Shown here: one piece after another, positions 17,467-27,045 of the stretch | How the letters are laid out: every line of letters begins with the position of its first letter | How positions within the stretch are numbered: position 1 is the first letter of the stretch | NCBI GenBank assembly: GCA_963781775.1 | Contig: CAWAHE010000030.1 | Coordinates: 62,001 to 126,000, forward strand | Direction of reading: 5' to 3' | Source: CAVSRC01 sp963781775 | Lineage (GTDB): Bacteria > Pseudomonadota > Alphaproteobacteria > Rhizobiales > Kaistiaceae | Length of the DNA stretch: 64,000 nucleotides | Program-made: the position numbers and the translations under genes | The notes under the pieces: generated by a model | The model's database searches: none | Told to the model about the DNA's origin: nothing | Seen by the model: the letters and a program-made list of their open reading frames with translations, nothing else

Positions 17467-18276
17467 TCAGGCGAGCCCCAGCACGTCCATCATGGAGTAG
17501 AGCCCGGGCTTGCGGTTGTGCGCCCACAGCGCTGCCTTGACCGCGCCGCGCGCGAACAGCGCGCGGTCGCTGGCCTTGTGGGTCAGTTCGATGGTCTCGC
17601 CGTCGCCGGCGAGGATGACGCTGTGTTCGCCGATCACCGATCCACCGCGCAGCGTCGCGAAACCGATGTCGCCGCGCCTGCGCGCCCCCGGATGTCCGTC
17701 GCGCACGCGCACCGAATGGCGATCGAGGTCGATGCCGCGGCCCTCTGCCGCGGCGCGGCCGAGCATCAACGCGGTGCCTGACGGCGCATCGACCTTGGAG
17801 CGGTGGTGCATTTCCAGCACCTCGATATCGAAATCGGCGTCGAGCGCCTTCGCCGCCTGTCTGACCAGAACCGCGAGCAGGTTGACGCCAAGGCTCATGT
17901 TGCCCGACCTGACGATGGGTGCGTGGCGCGACGCGGCGTCGATTTTCTTGTCGTCGTCTGCCGAGAGACCGGTCGTGCCGATGATGTGGGCGATGCGCGC
18001 CTGTGCGGCGAGTTCGGTGAAAGCGACCGTTGCCGGCGGCACCGTGAAATCGAGCACGCCATCAGCCCTGGCGAACACCGGCAGCGGATCGGCGGTCACC
18101 GGCACGCCCAGCTCGCCGACGCCGGCGAGCAGGCCGGCGTCCCTGCCGATTTCCGGCGCGCCGTCGCGTTCGACCGCGCCGGCCAGCGTCACGCCCTCGC
18201 TCTCCGCGACGATGCGCACGAGCGTCCGCCCCATGCGTCCGGCCGCGCCGACGACGATCAGCCTCATGTCGGTCAT
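17467..18276 (-). CDS. dapB: 4-hydroxy-tetrahydrodipicolinate reductase
   Basis: NAD(P)H-dependent reductase of the diaminopimelate/lysine pathway. The 269-residue protein has the nucleotide-binding VVGAAGRMGRTLVR and the catalytic region EMHHRSKVDAPSGTALMLG with His and Lys. The first ATG (MTDMRL) was kept because GGAG lies 5 bases upstream; the internal Met4 lacks such a site. The product also feeds peptidoglycan synthesis. Confidence 0.97.
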   Translation of the reverse strand: MTDMRLIVVGAAGRMGRTLVRIVAESEGVTLAGAVERDGAPEIGRDAGLLAGVGELGVPVTADPLPVFARADGVLDFTVPPATVAFTELAAQARIAHIIGTTGLSADDDKKIDAASRHAPIVRSGNMSLGVNLLAVLVRQAAKALDADFDIEVLEMHHRSKVDAPSGTALMLGRAAAEGRGIDLDRHSVRVRDGHPGARRRGDIGFATLRGGSVIGEHSVILAGDGETIELTHKASDRALFARGAVKAALWAHNRKPGLYSMMDVLGLA

Positions 18277-18288
18277 GTGCGCTCCGGG

Positions 18289-18591
18289 TCAGGGTTGGGC
18301 GCCGTCATAGCCTTCGATGACGATGAGGTCAAAATCGGCGCCGCCGGCGCGCGTGGCCTTGGCGCGCTGGTATTCGGCCGAATGGTAGCAGTCGACCGCT
18401 GCCTGATAGCTCGGAAACTCGATCACCACATTGCGCGGCTTCGAACGGCCTTCCGGGTTCTCGAAGGTGCCGCCGCGCACGAGGAAGCGGCCCTGGAACT
18501 TGTGCAGCGCCTCGGCGTTGGCCACCCGATAGGCCTCGTATTTTGCCGGGTCGGTGACGTCTACGCGGGCGATCCAGTATCCCTTGGGCAT
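18289..18591 (-). CDS. DUF1330 protein
   Basis: A 100-residue protein of the DUF1330 family, a ferredoxin-like (dimeric alpha-beta barrel) fold. It shows GYWIARVDVTDPAKYEAYR at the N-terminus, then FLVRGGTFENPEGRSKPRNV and IEFPSYQAAVDCYHSAEYQ. The family has no firmly established reaction. It starts 54 bp after the FMN reductase gene and ends 12 bp before dapB, so it belongs to the same minus-strand operon. Confidence 0.93.
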   Translation of the reverse strand: MPKGYWIARVDVTDPAKYEAYRVANAEALHKFQGRFLVRGGTFENPEGRSKPRNVVIEFPSYQAAVDCYHSAEYQRAKATRAGGADFDLIVIEGYDGAQP

Positions 18592-18645
18592 GCGTTGGTT
18601 CTGCCTTCTTCTTCTTGCCGCCCCGCCACGCTAAACGACGGTCCG

Positions 18646-19218
18646 TCAGTCCGCCAGTCTGCCGGCCAGGTCGACCAGTTGCCGGCAGACCGCCTTGAGC
18701 AGATTTGCCCGCGCCTCGTCGAGGAGTTCGCCGGATTCGCTGAAGGCCTCCTGCGCGCGGGAGATTTCGATCTTCTCCGGCACCATGATGCCGCGCACCG
18801 CCGTGGTCAGCACCTTGCGCAGGTCGAGCAGTGCGCGCGCGCCACCGATCAGGCCATCCGAGGTGCTGCCGACGGCGTAGACCTTATGGCGGTAGGGGAT
18901 CGTGCCGGTGTGCCGATGGCGGCTCACCCAGTCGAGCGCATTCTTGAGGAGCGGCGGCAGGGAGTGATTGTACTCGGGCGTGGAAATGAACACGCCGCGG
19001 TTGGCCGCGATCAGCTTGGCGAGCCGGGTGGCGTTCTCCGGGATTCCCTTGTCGCCTTCGAGGTCGCCGTCGAAGATCGGCAACGGATAATCGGCGAGCG
19101 AGATATGCGTCACGTCGGCGTCGACGAGTGACAGTTCCTTGGCGGCAAGCGCCGCCAGCTTCGCTGACAGGGCGCCGGAGCGGATCGAGCCGGCGAAGAC
19201 GAGAATGCTGGTTGCCAT
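18646..19218 (-). CDS. NADPH-dependent FMN reductase family protein
   Basis: A 190-residue flavodoxin-like reductase. The phosphate-binding loop FAGSIRSGALSAKLA and the flavin-contacting STPEYNHSLPPLLKNALDW are characteristic of the chromate/azo/quinone reductase group. The electron acceptor cannot be told from the sequence. It lies between a divergent histidine-phosphatase-like gene upstream (34-bp gap) and DUF1330, both on the same strand. Confidence 0.93.
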   Translation of the reverse strand: MATSILVFAGSIRSGALSAKLAALAAKELSLVDADVTHISLADYPLPIFDGDLEGDKGIPENATRLAKLIAANRGVFISTPEYNHSLPPLLKNALDWVSRHRHTGTIPYRHKVYAVGSTSDGLIGGARALLDLRKVLTTAVRGIMVPEKIEISRAQEAFSESGELLDEARANLLKAVCRQLVDLAGRLAD

Positions 19219-19251
19219 CGAGGCTCCCCAAACTTCCCAGATCGATCAGGG

Positions 19252-19836
19252 TTATAGGGGAGGCGCCACGATCCGCCAGCGAAACTGAACCTTTCGGGTG
19301 GCGCGATCGAAGGCAAACAGATTGCCGCCCGTTGTCGGCTGGAAGTGTTCACGCGAAATCGGCAGGCCGGCGAGGTGGCAGAGAAGCAGCGTTCCGACCC
19401 GACCGTATCCGACGATCAGCACGTCGCCGTTGTCGGTGTGGGTGGTCAGGTCGTCGTCGACCGCCGCCACGATGCGCCGCTGCGCGTCGGCGGCCGTTTG
19501 CCAGCCCGGCCGTGCGCAGGAGCCGGGGTTGGCAAAGAAATCGTCGACCGTCTTGTTGAGTTCGGCCACCGACAGGAACTCGGTCAGCGGCCGGTCGCTG
19601 TCGTCGAAGCGCGGGTTCACATCCACCGGCAGGCCGCGCCGGTTGGCGAATAGCCCGGCCGCTTCGATGATGCGGTTCTCGCTCGAGGAGACGATGCGGG
19701 TGACCCGCGCCATCCACGAGGCGCCGGTTACCCGCAGGATGCGCGCCCGACCCTCATCGGACAAACGCCAGTCGCGCACCGGAATCGCGGGATCGACGCG
19801 AATCTGCGTGTGCGTGAAATAGTAGACGACCGCCAC
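19252..19836 (-). CDS. Histidine-phosphatase-like protein, probable pseudoenzyme
   Basis: A 194-residue protein with the overall pattern of the histidine phosphatase superfamily: SDEGRARI, VSSSENRIIEAAGL and VLIVGYGRVGTLLLCHLAG. The key residues are altered. The family RHG motif at the first strand is YFTHTQI, without the Arg, and the second catalytic His (normally in a GHGGVG-like segment) is Tyr in GYGRVG. A catalytic role is therefore doubtful. The start is GTG, with GGGAGGGG about 8 bases upstream. The 183 bp upstream of it hold no gene that I can support. Confidence 0.82.
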   Translation of the reverse strand: MAVVYYFTHTQIRVDPAIPVRDWRLSDEGRARILRVTGASWMARVTRIVSSSENRIIEAAGLFANRRGLPVDVNPRFDDSDRPLTEFLSVAELNKTVDDFFANPGSCARPGWQTAADAQRRIVAAVDDDLTTHTDNGDVLIVGYGRVGTLLLCHLAGLPISREHFQPTTGGNLFAFDRATRKVQFRWRIVAPPL

Positions 19837-20019
19837 AAGCTAGCCCCTCCCGAGGAATTTCTTTTTGTGGTCCGGCGCCACGATAGTGCCGAACGCCTGC
19901 CCGTGGGAGGTCTACCAGCAACCGTTGCTCGTGGCTCGCGCTAACGTGACCAAGAAATAGGCACGACCCTGTCAGAAATCGCGAGGAAACCACCGTGGAC
20001 GCGCCGCAATAGGACGACG

Positions 20020-20577
20020 TCAGACCCGCCGGTAGACCCAGACCCGAGCCGGCGGCATGTTCATCCAAACCATGGCGATCCGCTCGACGGTGAATCGTCC
20101 CGGCACCGCCGGCACCGGCGGCCCGAAGCCATAGGAGAACTGGACAAGTCCGCCGCCGGGCAGCACCCGGTCGAGCGCCGATGCGATCAGCGCCACGCGC
20201 GCCTCGGCCGGCCGGTTGAGGAGGGGCAGGCTGGAGATGACCGCCGCATACGGTCCCGCCAGTCCCGGCGGCAGCGCCATGGCGAGGTCGTAGGCGTCTC
20301 CCTCGACCACGTTGAGGCCACGGAACCGCTCGACGAGAAGCGCGCAGAAATCGGGATTGTATTCGACGGCGACGATGCGCTCCGCCGCGACGCCGCGTTC
20401 GACCAGCGCCGCGGTAACCGGACCGGTGCCGGGGCCGAGTTCCAGCACCGGCCAGCGGCTGTCCGGCTCGACCAGCGCCGCCATGGCGCGCGCCAGCGCC
20501 TTGCCGGACGGGCTGACCGCGCCGGTGAGCACCGGCTTGCGCAACCAGGTGCGGAAGAATCGGAAACCGTCAGCCAC
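20020..20577 (-). CDS. Phospholipid N-methyltransferase-like SAM methyltransferase
   Basis: A 185-residue class I methyltransferase, with motif I VLELGPGTGPVT and motif II-like VAVEYNPDFCALL. N-terminal GFRFFRTWLRKPVLTGAVSPSGKALAR resembles the rhizobial/Rhodobacter PmtA phosphatidylethanolamine methyltransferases, which make phosphatidylcholine. I chose the GTG start with GAGG 7 bases upstream; a TTG at 20604 would add 9 residues. The C-terminus (RVWVYRR) is typical. It follows dnaJ by 36 bp. Other SAM-dependent substrates, such as rRNA, are not excluded. Confidence 0.82.
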   Translation of the reverse strand: MADGFRFFRTWLRKPVLTGAVSPSGKALARAMAALVEPDSRWPVLELGPGTGPVTAALVERGVAAERIVAVEYNPDFCALLVERFRGLNVVEGDAYDLAMALPPGLAGPYAAVISSLPLLNRPAEARVALIASALDRVLPGGGLVQFSYGFGPPVPAVPGRFTVERIAMVWMNMPPARVWVYRRV

Positions 20578-20613
20578 GCCAGCGCCTCGCGCGCGACGAA
20601 GCAACGGCCGAAA

Positions 20614-21762
20614 TCATCCGCCGAGACCTTCGAGGAAATCGCGAACGCGGGCGAAGAAGCCGGTCGATTCCGGATTGTTCTCGGCCGAGGACACCTGCTC
20701 GAACTCCTGAAGGAGTTCGCGCTGCCGGCGGGTCAGGTTCTGCGGCGTCTCGACCGCGACCTGGATATACATGTCGCCGACGCGGCCCGAGCGCAGCACC
20801 GGCATGCCCTTGCCCTTGAGGCGGAACTGCTTGCCGGTCTGGGTGCCTTCCGGAACCTTCACGCGCGTCTTGCCGCCCTCGATGGTCGGCACCTGGAACT
20901 CGCCGCCGAGCGCCGCCGTGGTCACCGACACCGGCACGCGGCAGAAGATGTCGGCGCCGTCGCGCTGGAAGAAGGCGTGCGGCTTGATCGACAGGAAGAT
21001 GTAGAGGTCGCCGGCCGGTCCGCCGCGCAGGCCCGCTTCGCCTTCGCCGGCCAGCCGGATGCGCGTTCCATCCTCGATGCCCGATGGAATGTTGACCGAC
21101 AGCTTGCGCTCCTCGGTCACGCGGCCGGCGCCCTGGCACTCCAGGCAAGGATCGGAGATGACCGAGCCGCGTCCCTGGCAGGTCGGGCAGGTGCGCTCGA
21201 TCGAGAAGAAGCCCTGTGCCGAACGCACGCGGCCGTGGCCTTCGCAACTCGGGCAGGTCTTCGGCGCCGAGCCGGGCTTTGAGCCGCTGCCCGAACAGGT
21301 CTTGCAGGTGACCTTGGTCGGCACTTCGATCGCCGCTGTCTTGCCGGCGTAGGCTTCCTCCAGCGAGATCTCCATGTTGTAGCGGAGATCGGCGCCGGCC
21401 TCGCGTCCGCCGCGGTTTCCGCCGCCGCCGCGCCGCGCGCCGCCCATCATGTCGCCGAAGATGTTGTCGAAAATATCCGACATGGAGGCGGAGAAATCGG
21501 GATTGAAGCCGGCCGGGCCACCAGCGCCGTTCTCGAAGGCGGCGTGGCCGTAGCGGTCATAGGCGGCGCGCTTCTGAGGGTCCTTCAGGCACTCGTAGGC
21601 GGCGCTGACTTCCTTGAATTTGACTTCCGCCGTCTGGTCGCCGGGATTGCGGTCCGGGTGAAACTGCATGGCGAGCTTGCGGAAGGCACTCTTCAGCGTC
21701 TTGTCATCCGCCGTGCGGGTGACGCCGAGCACCTCGTAGAAATCAGCGCGCGCGGTGGCCAT
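20614..21762 (-). CDS. dnaJ: Chaperone DnaJ
   Basis: Hsp40 co-chaperone that delivers clients to DnaK and stimulates its ATPase. The 382-residue type I protein has the J-domain with the HPD motif (MQFHPDRNPGD), a Gly-rich linker with GGARRGGGGNRGG, and the four zinc-binding CXXCXGXG repeats (CKTCSGSG, CPSCEGHG, CPTCQGRG, CLECQGAG), then the substrate-binding C-terminal domains. It lies 276 bp after dnaK on the same strand; that gap holds a palindromic repeat and a hairpin. Confidence 0.98.
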   Translation of the reverse strand: MATARADFYEVLGVTRTADDKTLKSAFRKLAMQFHPDRNPGDQTAEVKFKEVSAAYECLKDPQKRAAYDRYGHAAFENGAGGPAGFNPDFSASMSDIFDNIFGDMMGGARRGGGGNRGGREAGADLRYNMEISLEEAYAGKTAAIEVPTKVTCKTCSGSGSKPGSAPKTCPSCEGHGRVRSAQGFFSIERTCPTCQGRGSVISDPCLECQGAGRVTEERKLSVNIPSGIEDGTRIRLAGEGEAGLRGGPAGDLYIFLSIKPHAFFQRDGADIFCRVPVSVTTAALGGEFQVPTIEGGKTRVKVPEGTQTGKQFRLKGKGMPVLRSGRVGDMYIQVAVETPQNLTRRQRELLQEFEQVSSAENNPESTGFFARVRDFLEGLGG

Positions 21763-21885
21763 CAGCGCAATCCACGCCGAGCCGGACGCGCCGGGCGGCG
21801 CGCGCGGTCATGGCCGTCGTCGGGAATGGATTGCATCTGGAAAGAATCGCGCCCGCAAAAGATGTGAAACATTCACTACCCTCAG

Positions 21886-21914
21886 CGTCATCCCGGCGAA
21901 AGCCGGAATCCATC
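21886..21914. repeat. Palindromic repeat copy 1 (dnaK–dnaJ gap)
   Basis: A 29-bp copy of a dispersed palindromic repeat with core CCGGCGAAAGCCGG and flanks GTCATC / AATCCATC. It recurs at 48244–48272, 48299–48325 (inverted) and 51391–51420. The core can form a short stem. It lies in the untranslated gap between dnaK and dnaJ, where a processing or stability role on the dnaKJ transcript is possible. Confidence 0.8.
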
Positions 21915-21992
21915 CCTGCCAACAGCCTTGCTGCCTTCCGGTCATGGGCCCCGGCCCGATGGCCGAGGCAACGGTACGCTTTTAACAAGACC

Positions 21993-22018
21993 GGGACCGG
22001 GCGTTGCCGCCCGGCCCC
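21993..22018 (-). terminator. GC-rich stem-loop after dnaK
   Basis: On the minus strand, 21 bp after the dnaK stop, GGG-C-CCGGGC-like arms form a stem of 9 pairs with one mismatch and a 6-base loop. Only a short T-containing stretch (GGTCTTGTT) follows, so it is at best a partial terminator or a processing hairpin. It would help keep dnaK expression above that of dnaJ. Confidence 0.55.
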
Positions 22019-22038
22019 GAATGCGAAATTCCCCGGCC

Positions 22039-23958
<1,920 letters not shown>

Positions 23959-24270
23959 GTCTTTCTCCTTGCGGCAGACCGGGCAGGTCCATAAGGCCCC
24001 CGGCCGGTCCCCTTCTGTCGATGCCCAAATACATGTCGCGGCCCGAATCGGCAAAAGCCAAAGGGCGCGAGGGTTCCGGCCGTATATAAGAAGGGGTCAA
24101 ATCGGCCGCAAGCCTAGAAAATCCGGGCGCACGGCTTGTTTGCCGGCTGCGCTCCGCAAGGGGTCGCCGATATGCTAGATTCCCGTCCGTGTCGGGTTGC
24201 GTGCGCGTCGGCGACCCACCTTCGCACCGGGGCGGCTTGCCTTCAAAAATGAGGTGCGAGGAGGAATGAC
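23959..24270. other. Divergent intergenic region dnaK / small hydrophobic gene
   Basis: A 312-bp region without a gene. It holds the dnaK heat-shock promoter at 24081–24112 on the minus strand and, near its right end, the ribosome binding site GAGGAGG of the divergent gene at 24271. No other ORF or RNA structure stood out. Confidence 0.7.
24081..24112 (-). promoter_or_regulatory. Sigma-32 (RpoH) type promoter of dnaK
   Basis: Reading on the minus strand, CTTG is followed after 18 bp by CTTATATACG. This fits the alphaproteobacterial heat-shock consensus CTTG-N16–18-CYTATNTNNG at every defined position. It lies 123 bp upstream of the dnaK ATG, leaving a leader of about 110 bases. No CIRCE element was seen. 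Confidence 0.8.
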
Positions 24271-24564
24271 ATGTCGGCGACAATCATCAATCTGATCATC
24301 CAGTTGATCGCGGGTGCCGTGGGTGGAAACGCGATCGGTTCGGCTATGAAGAACATGAGCCTGGGCACGACCGGCAACACCGTCGCCGGTGCGGTTGGCG
24401 GAGTCGGCGGCGGCTGGATTCTCCAGATGCTGATCCCGATGCTTCAGGGCACCGGCGGCGTCGATATCGGATCGATCGTCGGGCAACTGGTCGGGGGTGG
24501 CGTCGGCGGCGCGGTGCTCACAGCCATCATCGGCATGGTCAAGAACAGCATGGCGAAGGCCTGA
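24271..24564 (+). CDS. Small glycine-rich hydrophobic protein
   Basis: A 97-residue protein made of three hydrophobic glycine-rich segments (LIIQLIAGAVGGNAIGSAM, VAGAVGGVGGGWILQML, GQLVGGGVGGAVLTAIIGM). GAVGG/GGVGG runs suggest glycine-zipper membrane packing. The ATG has a strong ribosome binding site (GAGGAGG). Similar small proteins occur widely in Rhizobiales without a known function. It is divergent from dnaK and convergent with the GltS-like gene. Confidence 0.82.
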   Translation: MSATIINLIIQLIAGAVGGNAIGSAMKNMSLGTTGNTVAGAVGGVGGGWILQMLIPMLQGTGGVDIGSIVGQLVGGGVGGAVLTAIIGMVKNSMAKA

Positions 24565-24657
24565 GCCGCAGCGTTTCCCGCGGCGCGGTCGTACCGCGCC
24601 GTGGGTGGCGGCAGTTTCCGCCGGCAAGAATGCATGACGCCGCGCGCCGTCCACCGT

Positions 24658-26238
24658 TCAGGGAACCGCCACCTCGGCGGGGCGCGGCGCCGCCTTTGCC
24701 TCACTGTGTGCTGCCGCGATCGCCGCGGCCGGGTCGCTGTCGGCCTGATCGGGGCTCGGAAAGAGGTCGCTGAACGGCACCGAGCGGCCGCTGTCCTGCA
24801 CCACGCGGACGTGGAATCGTCTCAGCCGTCGCGGCTCAGGCACGCCGCAGGCATGGGCGATCATCTCCACCTCCCGGCGGATGGCGTCGCAGTAGCTTGC
24901 CACCCGCACGGCTTTGTCGGCGGGATGGAGACCGCGCTGCAGGCGCGGATTGTGCGTGGTAACGCCGGTCGGACAGGTATTCTTGTTGCACTTCAGGGCC
25001 TGGATGCAGCCGAGTGAGAACATGAACCCGCGGGCGCTGACGACGAAGTCGGCGCCGGCGCACAGCGCCCAGGCTACCCCGGCCGGTGTCACGAATTTGC
25101 CCGAGGCAATCAGTCTGACCCGTTCCTTCATGCCGTGCCGCTTGCGGATGTCGTCGACCATCGGCAGCGACTCGCGGATCGGCAGGCCGACATTGTCGAT
25201 CAGCGGCATCGGCGCCGCGCCGGTGCCGCCATCGCCGGAATCGATGGTGATGAAGTCGGGGGCGCTCTCCTGTCCGCGCCGCTCGACTTCCACGAACAGG
25301 GCATCGATCCAGCCATACGCGCCGATGACGCATTTGAAACCGACCGGCTTGCCGGTGATGTCGCGGACGCGCGCGACGGCGTCGAGCAATTCGCCGATCG
25401 AGGCAATATCCGGATGCCGGTTCGGCGAGATGGAATCCTGACCGGCCGGAATGCCACGAATCGCGGCGATTTCAGGCGTCACCTTGGCGGCTGGCAAAAT
25501 GCCGCCCTTGCCGGGCTTCGCCCCCTGCGAAAGCTTGATCTCGAACATCCTGATGCGCCGGTCGGAGGCGAGCGCCTTGAGGCGTTGCTCCGACAGACAG
25601 CCATCGGCGTCGCGCACGCCATACTTGGCCGTGCCGATCTGGAAAACGATGTCGCAGTCGCCCTCCAGATGATAGGGAGCCAGCCCACCTTCACCTGTGT
25701 TGAGCCAGCAGCCCGCCAGCGCCGCGCCCTTGGACAGGGCCTGCACCGCCGGCTTCGAAATCGCGCCGTAGCTCATGCCGGAGATGTTGAAGAAGGACGG
25801 CGCCGCATAGGGCTCGCGGCAATAGGGGCCGATCAGCATCGCTTCGGTTTCGGCGCGGTCGCTGTGCAGCGTCGGAAACGGGCAGTTTACGAAGATCGGC
25901 GTCCCCGGCGGCGTCAGCGTCTTGGTCGAGCCGAAGGCGACGGTGTTGTCCGCCCCCTTGGCGGCGCGGTAGGCCCATTGCCGTTCGGCGCGGTTGAACG
26001 GCATTTCCTCGCGATCCATGGCGAAGAAGTATTGCCGGAAGAACTCGCCGAGCGTGATGAAGATGTCCCGGAAGCGGCCGACGACCGGATAGTTGTGGCG
26101 AACCGCGTCGCGGTGCTGCGTGGCGTCGAGGACGAAGACGATGATGACGACGGCAAATGCGAGGCCGACGACGAACACGAACAGCGTCGACAGGAGATCG
26201 AGCGCGGCGGCCACCGGTCCTGGTATGAGCGAGTCCAT
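24658..26238 (-). CDS. FMN-binding glutamate synthase family protein
   Basis: A 526-residue protein with one N-terminal membrane helix (about residues 12–35, LLSTLFVFVVGLAFAVVIIVF) and a GltS-type FMN-binding TIM barrel. Conserved parts are FNISGMSYGAISKPAVQALSKGA, TGEGGLAPYH, FEIKLSQGAKPGKGG, ITIDSGDGGTGAAP and GFMFSLGCIQALKCNKNTCPTGV, the last with the Cys cluster. There is no glutaminase domain, so it is not a complete glutamate synthase. The start MDSLIPGP has GGGAG upstream; an ATG 17 codons earlier lacks support. Its substrate is unknown. Confidence 0.9.
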   Translation of the reverse strand: MDSLIPGPVAAALDLLSTLFVFVVGLAFAVVIIVFVLDATQHRDAVRHNYPVVGRFRDIFITLGEFFRQYFFAMDREEMPFNRAERQWAYRAAKGADNTVAFGSTKTLTPPGTPIFVNCPFPTLHSDRAETEAMLIGPYCREPYAAPSFFNISGMSYGAISKPAVQALSKGAALAGCWLNTGEGGLAPYHLEGDCDIVFQIGTAKYGVRDADGCLSEQRLKALASDRRIRMFEIKLSQGAKPGKGGILPAAKVTPEIAAIRGIPAGQDSISPNRHPDIASIGELLDAVARVRDITGKPVGFKCVIGAYGWIDALFVEVERRGQESAPDFITIDSGDGGTGAAPMPLIDNVGLPIRESLPMVDDIRKRHGMKERVRLIASGKFVTPAGVAWALCAGADFVVSARGFMFSLGCIQALKCNKNTCPTGVTTHNPRLQRGLHPADKAVRVASYCDAIRREVEMIAHACGVPEPRRLRRFHVRVVQDSGRSVPFSDLFPSPDQADSDPAAAIAAAHSEAKAAPRPAEVAVP

Positions 26239-26287
26239 GGAGCTATCTCCCGGGCGGGCACGAAGGGCCCGGGGGGAACCTTGACCC

Positions 26288-26941
26288 ATGAATTCTCGAA
26301 AGCCAGCAGCTCGCGCGGAATCTCCCGCAGGTTTGATCCACCGGCCCTATTGGCGTGAAGACGAGCAGTGTTCCGCTCTCGAAGCCGTGATGGAAGCGGC
26401 CGAATCCGCGCCTTTCTTCACGCCGACCATGCCGAAGACCGGCAAGCCGTTCTCCGTCCGTATGACCAATCTGGGGCCGCTCGGCTGGGTCTCGGACCGC
26501 GATGGCGGCTACCGGTATCAGCCGACCCATCCGCTCACCGGCAAACCGTGGCCGCCGATCCCGGACATGGTTCTGGCCGTCTGGCGGGAGGTCGCCTCCT
26601 ATCCGCACGATCCCGAGGCCTGCCTGGTCAATTTCTATGAGCCGGGCGCGCGCATGGGCCTGCATCAGGACCGCGACGAGCAGGATTTCGACGCGCCTGT
26701 GGTGTCGATCTCGCTCGGCGACACCTGCCTGTTCCGCATCGGCGGCACGGCGCGCGGCGGCCCGACCCGGTCGCTGAAGCTGGTCTCCGGCGATGTCGTC
26801 GTCCTCGGCGGCGCCTCCCGTCTCGCCTTCCACGGCGTCGACCGAATCTATTCCGGCACCTCGACGCTGCTCCGCGACTGGTTCCCCGCGGGCGGCCGCA
26901 TCAACCTGACGCTGAGGCGCGTGACGAAGCCGCCCGGCTGA
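26288..26941 (+). CDS. alkB: AlkB-like DNA/RNA demethylase
   Basis: Fe(II)/2-oxoglutarate dioxygenase that oxidatively removes 1-methyladenine and 3-methylcytosine. The 217-residue protein has the iron-binding HxD in MGLHQDRDEQDF, the distal His in RLAFHGVDR, and the 2-oxoglutarate-binding arginines in GGRINLTLRRV. PPIPDMVLAVWREV and NFYEPGA are conserved too. It is divergent from the GltS-like gene with a 49-bp gap. It is not next to the Ada-like gene, 11 kb away. Confidence 0.95.
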   Translation: MNSRKPAARAESPAGLIHRPYWREDEQCSALEAVMEAAESAPFFTPTMPKTGKPFSVRMTNLGPLGWVSDRDGGYRYQPTHPLTGKPWPPIPDMVLAVWREVASYPHDPEACLVNFYEPGARMGLHQDRDEQDFDAPVVSISLGDTCLFRIGGTARGGPTRSLKLVSGDVVVLGGASRLAFHGVDRIYSGTSTLLRDWFPAGGRINLTLRRVTKPPG

Positions 26942-26997
26942 CCGGGCTTCGGACGGCATCAAGACGCCATCCGACGCGCGGCACAGTCGCCCCGTAA

Positions 26998-27010
26998 CGT
27001 GACTGTCACG
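26998..27010. promoter_or_regulatory. Short palindrome upstream of pyruvate kinase gene
   Basis: CGTGAC-T-GTCACG, a 13-bp palindrome with perfect 6-bp arms, 35 bp upstream of the ATG of the pyruvate kinase gene. It could be an operator half-site pair. There is no regulator next to it, and chance occurrence in GC-rich DNA is possible. Confidence 0.35.
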
Positions 27011-27045
27011 AACCGCCCCTAACTACGGATGCGGGAGTTTTGGTC

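Noticed and set aside
19837..20019. Possible small RNA or remnant gene in the gap before the histidine-phosphatase-like gene
   Set aside because: A short minus-strand frame (SHGQAFGTIVAPDHKKKF) looks protein-like but has a stop just upstream and no start. It also shows no fold of a known RNA. Not enough to call.
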